Source: Palsa-872 sp036844615
GTDB taxonomy: Bacteria; Chloroflexota; Dormibacteria; Dormibacterales; Dormibacteraceae
Reading direction: 5' to 3'
Assembly (NCBI GenBank): GCA_036844615.1
Contig: DAIUFK010000072.1
Span: forward strand, 1-11,480
Length of the DNA stretch: 11,480 bases
Each line of letters begins with the position of its first letter. The stretch's first letter is position 1. Of the stretch, positions 1 to 4,953 are shown in pieces. A model generated the notes under the pieces. That model was not told the DNA's origin, ran no database searches, and saw only the letters and a list, made by a program, of their open reading frames with translations. Both the position numbers and the translations under genes were made by a program.

Positions 1-22
1 TGCGGATCTCGTTCCCGGTCAT
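1..22 (-). CDS. alaS: Start of a gene, probably alanyl-tRNA synthetase (partial)
   Basis: Only the first seven codons are in the window: an ATG at 22-20 followed by MTGNEIR, running off the left edge. Many bacterial AlaRS begin with a short Met-x-x-x-Glu-Ile-Arg segment leading into an RxxFLxFF motif, and the visible residues fit that opening. Context helps: it is the same strand as hisS, aspS, DUF948 and YtxH, and in Actinobacteria, from memory, DUF948 and a YtxH-like gene sit directly upstream of alaS. It starts 17 nt after the pdxH stop. No clear Shine-Dalgarno sequence is visible. Seven residues cannot prove the identity. Confidence 0.4.
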
Positions 23-39
23 GTCGGGGCCGATCTAGC

Positions 40-639
40 TTACGGTGCGAGCCGCTCGAGCCGCCAACCGCCTTGCCGAGCGCGGACGAAGCGGAGCCTG
101 TCGTGGAGGCGGTCGGCGCGGTTTTCCCAGAACTCGATCCACGCTGGGCGCAGGGAGTAGCCACCCCAATCGTTGGGCAGCGGAACGTCCGCCGGGTGTT
201 GGCGATCCAGGGCCGCGACCGCCTTCTCGAGGACCGCGCGGGAGGCGATGACGCGGCTCTGTCTCGAGGCCAGCGCTGAAAGCTGCGCGCCTCGCGGACG
301 GCTGGCAAAGTAGGCGAGCGATGCACCTCGACCGACCCGGCGGACGGTGCCCGAGATCCTCACCTGGTGGCGCGTCACCGACCAGTAGAAGACAAGAGCA
401 GCACGCTTGTTGGCGGCAAGGTCGCGCCCCTTCCGGCTCTCATAGTTGGAGTAGAAGAGAAACGCGCCGTCTTCGATGCCCTTGAACAGCACCATTCGAG
501 CCGAGGGAGCGCAGCCGTCGCCCGCTGTCGCCAGCGTCATTGCATCGGGTTGAGGAGCACCCGCCCGCTCGGCCTCGCGATACCAGCGCCGAAACAGCAC
601 GATTGGGTCTGCTGGGGCTCGTGATTCGAAGAGAGGCAT
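40..639 (-). CDS. pdxH: Pyridoxamine/pyridoxine 5'-phosphate oxidase
   Basis: This FMN enzyme oxidises pyridoxamine 5'-phosphate or pyridoxine 5'-phosphate to pyridoxal 5'-phosphate with oxygen, in B6 salvage or synthesis, in the cytosol. The 199 residues carry the family signatures in order: RMVLFKG (48-54), FYSNYESRKG (62-71), ALVFYW (81-86), QVRISG (92-97), YFASRPRGAQLSALASRQS (110-128), and the C-terminal signature WGGYSLRP then EFWENRADRLHDR (158-181), ending in ERLAP as many PdxH do. Length is near the roughly 200-220 residues usual for the family; the shorter N-terminus lacks conserved residues. One usually Arg position before QVR is His91. ATG start, 10 nt after the sigma factor stop, with no strong ribosome site nearby, so translation may be coupled. 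The motifs favour true PdxH over a general FMN-binding split-barrel protein. Confidence 0.93.
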   Translation of the reverse strand: MPLFESRAPADPIVLFRRWYREAERAGAPQPDAMTLATAGDGCAPSARMVLFKGIEDGAFLFYSNYESRKGRDLAANKRAALVFYWSVTRHQVRISGTVRRVGRGASLAYFASRPRGAQLSALASRQSRVIASRAVLEKAVAALDRQHPADVPLPNDWGGYSLRPAWIEFWENRADRLHDRLRFVRARQGGWRLERLAP

Positions 640-649
640 CAGCTGTTGC

Positions 650-1429
650 TCAGATCGCTTCCTGCGGCATGTACTTCCGCAGCTGCTCCAGCGCGGCGCG
701 CTGGAGCCGTGAGACGTGCATCTGGCTGATGCCGAGCCGTCGCGCGATCTCCGACTGTGACATCTGCTCGTAGAACCTCATCGCCATGATGGCCCGCTCG
801 CGCGGAGTCAGGTGGACCATCGCGCGATCGAGTAGGTCGCGCATCTCGACCCTGTCGAGCTCAGGGTCGACTGAGCCGATCTGCTCCGCCACGACGCGAC
901 TCTCCTGGCCGTCCGAGGAGCCGATGGGTTGGTCGAGCGAGAGAGGAACGTACGCAGGTCCCATTTCCATTGCTTCCGTCACGTCTTCGGGCGGAACGCC
1001 GAGGCGCTCGGCAAGCTCCGCGACGCTTGGCTCCCGACCCAGCTGGTTCTTCATCTCCTCGTTGACGCGCACCACCGACTGATGCAGCTCCTGGAGTCTG
1101 CGTGGGAACCGAATCGCTGTGCCCTTGTCCCTGAAATGACGCTTGATCTCGCCTGCGACCGTGAGCGTGGCGAAGGTGGTGAACTCGAACCCAAGGTCCG
1201 GATCGAAGCGCTCGATCGCCTTGATCAGGCCGAGGTAGCCGACCTGGACTATGTCGTCGAGGGGCTCGCCGCGGTTCTGAAACTTTCGCGCGAGGAAATA
1301 GACGAAGTCGTGATACGCGTCCACCAGCTGGGCGCGTATGCGGTCGCGCTCCGCGGGATCCGTAGTCTCCTTGTAGCGGCGATGGAGCGCCCGGAGCTCC
1401 TCGCGGGAAGGTCGAGGCGTCGAACCCAT
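650..1429 (-). CDS. RNA polymerase sigma factor, SigB/SigF/SigG family
   Basis: A 259-residue alternative sigma-70 factor that directs RNA polymerase to its own promoter class, usually for general stress or developmental genes. Region 2 spans about residues 34-103, with DDIVQVGYLGLIKAIERFD (core binding, 2.1-2.2) and GEIKRHFRDKG (2.3-2.4). Region 3 follows (FPRRLQEL at 108-115 through about 165). Region 4 (about 205-255) contains LTPRERAIMAMRFYEQMSQSEIARRLGISQMHVSRLQR; the ISQMHVSRLQR helix-turn-helix is nearly identical to that of Bacillus SigB. There is no region 1.1, as expected for group 3 factors. An in-frame TAA lies two codons upstream of the ATG, so this is the first possible ATG; the ribosome site is weak. 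The RsbW-like gene ends 52 nt upstream, the usual anti-sigma/sigma order. A matching SigB-class promoter lies upstream of the operon at 2601-2626. Which letter name applies (B or F) cannot be decided. Confidence 0.93.
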   Translation of the reverse strand: MGSTPRPSREELRALHRRYKETTDPAERDRIRAQLVDAYHDFVYFLARKFQNRGEPLDDIVQVGYLGLIKAIERFDPDLGFEFTTFATLTVAGEIKRHFRDKGTAIRFPRRLQELHQSVVRVNEEMKNQLGREPSVAELAERLGVPPEDVTEAMEMGPAYVPLSLDQPIGSSDGQESRVVAEQIGSVDPELDRVEMRDLLDRAMVHLTPRERAIMAMRFYEQMSQSEIARRLGISQMHVSRLQRAALEQLRKYMPQEAI

Positions 1430-1481
1430 TTCTTAATCAGTCAGAGCGTGGCCGGCAGGAACTTCAGTCCTCACCCGCGCC

Positions 1482-1904
1482 TCAGCCGGCGAGGTACTTG
1501 ACCATCCTGAAACTGACGTGCCCTGTCACCGGTTCGACGACAGGGCGGAAGTCGTCAACGAAGCAACGGATCATCTCGTAAGCGAGCCTCTGAAGTTCCG
1601 CGTCCGCCTCTGGGTGCGGCCTGGGAGCCGCCAGGGCATGACCTGCCGCCGGCACAAGATCGACGTCGACGACAAGGGCCCGGTTGGTGGCGAAGTACGT
1701 CAACTTCAGGTCGGCATGGCCATCGAGGTCGTTCGCCGCCTCGATGGCGCTGTCGCATGCCTGGGTCAGTGCGATGGTCAGCTCGTCGAGGTCGACCAGG
1801 CTGAGGCCCAGCTGGCTTCCCAGCGTTGTCGCCACCCGCTTGGCCACGGGAATGAAGTCCGACGATGCCGGGATCTTGAGCTCCGCGAGGTCGCGTTTTG
1901 CCAA
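1482..1904 (-). CDS. RsbW-like anti-sigma factor with degenerate ATPase motifs
   Basis: A 140-residue protein in the position of the anti-sigma kinase RsbW/SpoIIAB, just upstream of its presumed sigma target. The start is a TTG at 1904, one base after the YtxH stop and 12 nt downstream of AAAGGAA; a longer reading from 2033 would run deep into YtxH and be very basic, so it is unlikely. The fold pattern fits GHKL anti-sigma proteins: a helix with LTIALTQACDSAIEAAND (42-59), matching the RsbW N-box, a central beta strand LVVDVDL, and a final strand VSFRMVKYL. Key residues differ. In the usual EACTNA box, Glu is Gln48 and Asn is Ser52; no DxGxG (G1) motif is seen and the G2 glycines are absent. 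It may bind sigma without ATP-dependent kinase activity. No RsbV-type anti-anti-sigma gene is in the window. Confidence 0.75.
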   Translation of the reverse strand: MAKRDLAELKIPASSDFIPVAKRVATTLGSQLGLSLVDLDELTIALTQACDSAIEAANDLDGHADLKLTYFATNRALVVDVDLVPAAGHALAAPRPHPEADAELQRLAYEMIRCFVDDFRPVVEPVTGHVSFRMVKYLAG

Positions 1905-1905
1905 C

Positions 1906-2268
1906 CTACTCGGCCGTTCCTTTCTTGCTGTCTTCGCCGTTGGTCGCCGACTTGATCTTGCGCGTCGCGGCAGCTTCGAGCTCCTCGCGCCTGCGCTTGG
2001 CCGCGGCAACGCCATCCTGGATGGCCTTCCCAACAGGGTTGTCAGGGTCGGTCACCGCGACGCGCGCCCTCTGCGCCGCCTGCTTGGCCTTCTGTACCGG
2101 CTCGCTGCTGCTCAGCTCGATCGTCTTGCTCCGGATGCTGTCAACCTGGCCGCGACCTGGGCCGGAGGCGATGTATGCGCCCGCGGCAAGGCCGACGATC
2201 CCGCCGAGGATGAACCAACCGAAACCTCCGCCGCTTCCGCTGCCGCCGCTACTCTGCTCGTCAGACAT
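1906..2268 (-). CDS. YtxH domain-containing membrane protein
   Basis: A 120-residue protein with a Gly/Ser-rich N-terminus, one membrane helix at about residues 16-34 (FGWFILGGIVGLAAGAYIA, with the glycine spacing typical of YtxH), then a charged alanine/lysine-rich helical tail likely to form a coiled coil. YtxH-family proteins are small cell-envelope proteins of poorly known function, often stress-induced in Gram-positive bacteria. The ATG at 2268 has a strong ribosome site, AGGAGG at 2282-2277, 8 nt upstream. It overlaps the end of DUF948 by 8 nt and is followed after one base by the RsbW-like gene. Membership in an operon headed by a SigB-class promoter suggests it belongs to the regulon of the linked sigma factor (inference). 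Confidence 0.8.
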   Translation of the reverse strand: MSDEQSSGGSGSGGGFGWFILGGIVGLAAGAYIASGPGRGQVDSIRSKTIELSSSEPVQKAKQAAQRARVAVTDPDNPVGKAIQDGVAAAKRRREELEAAATRKIKSATNGEDSKKGTAE

Positions 2269-2593
2269 CGCTATTTCCTCCTAATACCGAGCGAACAAGG
2301 CTCTTACCCGCCACCCTCACGCCGTGTGCCGCCGCTTTGATTCCGTGTCCGACGGATGAGGCCCCGCTTCCCGCCGCGCGCAGACCGACGTTGAGTCCAG
2401 CCGTGATGTCGTTCACGTTGCCGATCGTCTGTCTCACCTCGGGCAAGGTCTCTTTCAACTCCTCGTTGGTGGTGTCCAGCAGCTCTTCAACGGCTCCAAG
2501 GGTCCCCCGCAACCGAAACAGCACGGCAGCAAGGGCAAGCGCCACCACCAGGGCGGCGACCCCAAACGCGAGCCACATGAAGTTCTCTGACAA
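2261..2593 (-). CDS. DUF948 domain-containing membrane protein
   Basis: 110 residues: an N-terminal membrane helix at about 7-27 (WLAFGVAALVVALALAAVLF), then an amphipathic heptad-like segment (LGAVEELLDTTNEELKETLPEVRQTI) and a Gly/Ala-rich tail. This matches DUF948 (YoxC-like) proteins, which often sit next to YtxH proteins and, in Actinobacteria, upstream of alaS. The molecular function is unknown. The listed start is a TTG at 2593. An ATG at 2578 would give 105 residues and keep the helix. If the SigB-class promoter at 2601-2626 is used, transcription starts at about 2593-2596, almost on the TTG, which makes the ATG a serious alternative. The 3' end overlaps ytxH by 8 nt, indicating co-translation. 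Confidence 0.75.
   Translation of the reverse strand: MSENFMWLAFGVAALVVALALAAVLFRLRGTLGAVEELLDTTNEELKETLPEVRQTIGNVNDITAGLNVGLRAAGSGASSVGHGIKAAAHGVRVAGKSLVRSVLGGNSDV
2277..2282 (-). promoter_or_regulatory. Strong ribosome binding site for the YtxH gene
   Basis: A perfect AGGAGG lies 8 nt before the ATG at 2268. It is inside the last codons of DUF948 and fixes the YtxH start. It is far stronger than the sites of the sigma factor and pdxH downstream, so the YtxH protein may be made in larger amounts than the regulators. Confidence 0.8.
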
Positions 2594-2600
2594 TTGGTGG

Positions 2601-2626
2601 ATACCCCCTTACCGGAGCCGGCAAAC
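2601..2626 (-). promoter_or_regulatory. SigB/SigF-class promoter for DUF948-ytxH-rsbW-sigma operon
   Basis: On the minus strand the sequence reads GTTTGC (2626-2621), 14 nt, GGGTAT (2606-2601). The published SigB/SigF pattern is GTTT, about 12-17 nt, GGGTAT/C. Both elements and the spacing fit, and the site lies immediately in front of the operon that encodes the SigB/SigF-type factor. Predicted transcription start is about 2593-2596. This is a motif match by eye; a GGGTAT-like hexamer can occur by chance, but its coincidence with GTTT at the correct spacing and place makes it credible. Confidence 0.65.
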
Positions 2627-2636
2627 AACTGCAATG

Positions 2637-2972
2637 TTAAGTGTCCCGCTCCGTTTCCTTCGGTTCCTTGGGTTCCTTCGGCTCCTTTAGCTCTTTGGGT
2701 GCTCGCTTTGGGCGGGGCACGAATTTCGCCAGGGGCTGTAGGAGGAGCGCGAAAGCGATGGCCGGTGCCACGTTCGCCTGTCCCATCCGCAGCGAAGGCA
2801 GGCCGAGAAAGTCCCAAAGCTGGCCCAGGGCGAAGCCCGTGGCGGTGGTGACAAGGATTGGAAAGTAGGACCGGTTCCGATAAGGCAGAAACGCGTAGAA
2901 GATCTGCGACAGGATGAGTATTGCCAGCACTGCAACGATCAGGCCGGGCGGGATGAGGTTTACAAGGCCCAA
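2637..2972 (-). CDS. Small membrane protein with charged KEP-repeat tail
   Basis: A 111-residue protein I cannot assign to a named family. Two hydrophobic segments are clear: about residues 11-31 (IVAVLAILILSQIFYAFL) and, less strongly, a stretch around 38-57 and another at 68-80 (VAPAIAFALLLQPLA). The C-terminus (about 86-111) is very polar, with Lys-Glu-Pro units encoded by a 9-nt tandem repeat. The start is a TTG at 2972 with GGAGG (2984-2980) 7 nt upstream, a good ribosome site; there is no earlier ATG in a suitable place. It lies between aspS (220 nt gap) and DUF948 (43 nt), on the same strand. It may be a small membrane protein whose cytosolic tail binds a partner electrostatically; this is a guess. 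Confidence 0.65.
   Translation of the reverse strand: MGLVNLIPPGLIVAVLAILILSQIFYAFLPYRNRSYFPILVTTATGFALGQLWDFLGLPSLRMGQANVAPAIAFALLLQPLAKFVPRPKRAPKELKEPKEPKEPKETERDT
2652..2696. repeat. 9-bp tandem repeat, about 5 units
   Basis: Five units of the pattern CGGTTCCTT (CGTTTCCTT, CGGTTCCTT, GGGTTCCTT, CGGCTCCTT, TAGCTCTTT) in direct succession on the plus strand. On the coding strand they give the KEP/KEL units of the small membrane protein. The repeat length is a multiple of three, so gain or loss of units would change tail length without a frameshift. Confidence 0.75.
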
Positions 2973-3004
2973 GGTGCTCCCTCCGGGTCACGGGGGTGGG
3001 TTGT

Positions 3005-3020
3005 CCTGAGCAAGCTCAGG
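3005..3020. repeat. Short inverted repeat
   Basis: CCTGAGC, AA, GCTCAGG: a perfect 7-bp inverted repeat with a 2-nt centre, about 33 nt upstream of the small membrane protein start. In RNA the loop would open to CAAG with a 6-bp stem. No T-run follows on either strand, so it is not a standard terminator; it could be an operator-like site or a leader hairpin. Confidence 0.5.
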
Positions 3021-3061
3021 TTGGGTCCCCTGCCTCGACTCTCCAAGTCCCGTCTCGGGGC

Positions 3062-3088
3062 CCCCGCGAAATCGAAGATTTCGTGGGG
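3062..3088. repeat. Strong 12-bp hairpin downstream of aspS
   Basis: CCCCGCGAAATC, GAA, GATTTCGTGGGG: arms at 3062-3073 and 3077-3088 pair at all 12 positions, with one G-T (G-U) pair in plus-strand RNA and an A-C mismatch at that place in minus-strand RNA. It lies about 105 nt past the aspS stop. No T-tract follows on the minus strand, so if it ends aspS transcripts it does so atypically; it could also protect the mRNA end. Confidence 0.55.
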
Positions 3089-3192
3089 CTCTCTTGCGGG
3101 CTTTTGGTCGGCCGTCCGGACTCCGGGGTCCCTAATGCTGTTCTGTTGGGCAACGCGCACATCGCCCGCAGCCCATCGGGAGCGACCCAATA

Positions 3193-4953
3193 CTACGAGG
3201 ACGGCTTGGGTGGTGGTACCACTCGAATACGTAGCTCTTCAAGCTGCGAACCGTCGACCTCGGACGGCGCTCCAAGCATGAGGTCCGACATCGATTGCGT
3301 CTTTGGAAACGCGACGACATCGCGAATGTTGTCGGTGCCGCCGAGCATCATCACGACGCGGTCGATGCCAGGCGCGATGCCACCATGGGGAGGCACGCCA
3401 TACGTGAAGGCCTGGAGAAGAGTGCCGAATCGCGCGCGCACCGTGTCAAGGGGCATGCCAAGTAGCTGGAACACCCGCTCCTGCATCGCCGGGTCATAGA
3501 TTCGAAGGCTTCCGCCTCCGAGCTCATAACCGTTGCAGACGATGTCGTACGCATGCGCGCGCACGTCGTAGGGCCGTTCGTCGACGAACGGCATGTCCTC
3601 CGCGAATGGCCTTGTAAACGGGTGGTGCGCATAAGTCAGCTTGCCCTGGTCATCCTCATCAAATAGATAGGTCGGGTTGATCCAGAGAAACTTCCACTCG
3701 TCCTCTCTTATGAGCTTCCTGCGACGGGCCACCTCTTGGCGGATCAGTCCCATCACCGTCTCCGCCTTGCGCCTGCGATCCGCGACGAGCAGCACCAGGT
3801 CGTCCTCGCCGGCCCCTGTCGCATGTTTGATGCCGGCGATCTCGCCCTCAGTCAGGAACTTGTCAATTGAGCTGCCAGGCAGCCATGCCATCCCCTTTCC
3901 GCCCGCGCCCTTGGCCAGGGTGACAAGCTCGTCGAGGTCGCGGCGAGCCATGTCGCGGCCGCCCGGAACCCTCATGCCTCTGACCACACCTCCAGCCTCA
4001 AGGGCGCCGCGAAAGATCTGCGCCTTCGTACCCGCAAGGACGGACCCAAGGTCTGCGATCTCGAGGTCGTGACGAAGGTCTGGCTTGTCGGAGCCGAATC
4101 TCAGCAACGACTCTTTGATGTCCATGCGCGGAAACGGCACCGGCAGCTCCACGCCGAGTACCTCGCGCCACAGCTCGCTGAACAGAGCCTCGATCAACCC
4201 GAAGACGTCCTCTTCGTCGCAGAAAGACATCTCGACGTCGAGCTGGGTGAACTCTGGCTGCCGGTCGGCCCTCAGGTTCTCATCGCGAAAGCAGCGAGCG
4301 ATCTGGTAGTAGCGCTGCACTCCGGACACCATCAGGAGCTGCTTCAGCATCTGCGGCGCCTGAGGCAGGGCATAGAACGCGCCTGGGTGCAGGCGCGATG
4401 GCACCAGGAAATCGCGGGCGCCTGACGGCGAGCTCCGCGTCAGGATCGGCGTCTCGACCTCGATGAACTCGTGGCGGTCCATGAAGTCGCGAATGATTTT
4501 GTTGACCCGGCTGCGGAGCTCCAGCATCTGAGTCATGCGCGGCCGTCTCAGGTCCAGGTAGCGGTACTCCAACCGGAGTTTCTCGTCAGGCTCCTCAGGA
4601 TCTTCGATCGGAAACGGAGTCGTCTCCGACGTGTTCACCACCTCGAGCTCAGAAGCCGACACCTCGACCTCGCCTGTCGCCATTCGCGGGTTCTCGGAGC
4701 CGGCGGGCCGCCGGCCGACAACTCCCTTGATGCGCACCACGTACTCCGCTCGAAGACCTGACGCCGCCCCATGCGCGTGCGGCGCCTTGGTCGGGTTGAA
4801 CACGACCTGCACAGCACCCCATCGATCGCGAAGGTCGATGAAGATGAGACCGCCGTGGTCGCGCCGCCGCGCCACCCAGCCATAGAGCTCGACCTCTCGA
4901 CCCTCGTCTGCCGCGCGGATCGCACCGCAATGCGGGGCGCTGAACCCGCTCAC
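3193..4953 (-). CDS. aspS: Aspartyl-tRNA synthetase (probably non-discriminating)
   Basis: Charges tRNA-Asp with aspartate in the cytosol. 586 residues, the bacterial AspRS length. Order: anticodon-binding OB fold (about 1-105, GWVARRRDHGGLIFIDLRDR), class II core with motif 1 around 150-170, motif 2 (FRDENLRADRQPEFTQLDVE, 222-241), the inserted GAD domain (about 290-430), and motif 3 (GIAPGIDRVVMML near the C-terminus). YAHHPF and the ELGGGSLRI segment complete the active site. The start is a GTG inside GTGA shared with the hisS stop (4-nt overlap), so translation is probably coupled. His33 in the RRRDHGG loop is the residue type found in non-discriminating AspRS of bacteria such as Pseudomonas, which also charge tRNA-Asn for later amidation; E. 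coli-type enzymes have Leu. The usually conserved Glu of the PEGARD loop is Ser177, and QSPQ is QAPQ. Confidence 0.96.
   Translation of the reverse strand: MSGFSAPHCGAIRAADEGREVELYGWVARRRDHGGLIFIDLRDRWGAVQVVFNPTKAPHAHGAASGLRAEYVVRIKGVVGRRPAGSENPRMATGEVEVSASELEVVNTSETTPFPIEDPEEPDEKLRLEYRYLDLRRPRMTQMLELRSRVNKIIRDFMDRHEFIEVETPILTRSSPSGARDFLVPSRLHPGAFYALPQAPQMLKQLLMVSGVQRYYQIARCFRDENLRADRQPEFTQLDVEMSFCDEEDVFGLIEALFSELWREVLGVELPVPFPRMDIKESLLRFGSDKPDLRHDLEIADLGSVLAGTKAQIFRGALEAGGVVRGMRVPGGRDMARRDLDELVTLAKGAGGKGMAWLPGSSIDKFLTEGEIAGIKHATGAGEDDLVLLVADRRRKAETVMGLIRQEVARRRKLIREDEWKFLWINPTYLFDEDDQGKLTYAHHPFTRPFAEDMPFVDERPYDVRAHAYDIVCNGYELGGGSLRIYDPAMQERVFQLLGMPLDTVRARFGTLLQAFTYGVPPHGGIAPGIDRVVMMLGGTDNIRDVVAFPKTQSMSDLMLGAPSEVDGSQLEELRIRVVPPPKPSS

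Larger units (their letters stand above)
2973..3192. other. Intergenic region downstream of aspS
   Basis: This 220-nt stretch between the aspS stop and the next TTG start has no convincing gene on either strand. It holds two perfect or near-perfect hairpins (3005-3020 and 3062-3088), the 8-bp palindrome GTCCGGAC (3114-3121), and the ribosome site of the following gene (2980-2984). I see no T-box, tRNA or clear sigma-70 promoter in it. Confidence 0.6.

Noticed and set aside
1905..2033. N-terminal extension of the RsbW-like gene back to 2033
   Set aside because: It overlaps the YtxH gene almost entirely, gives a very basic low-complexity extension, and a TTG start just after the YtxH stop fits better.
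2455..2991. A 178-codon minus-strand frame covering the KEP-tail and DUF948 genes
   Set aside because: It is in another frame over two genes with clear membrane patterns, and it is Pro/Arg/Gly-rich without a recognisable domain.
2973..3192. T-box riboswitch or tRNA in the gap beside aspS
   Set aside because: The gap is downstream of aspS, no T-box consensus or specifier loop is seen, and no cloverleaf can be drawn from the hairpins.
2996..3499. A 167-codon plus-strand frame crossing the aspS 3' end and the intergenic gap
   Set aside because: Most of it is antisense to aspS, there is no ribosome site, and no family is recognised.
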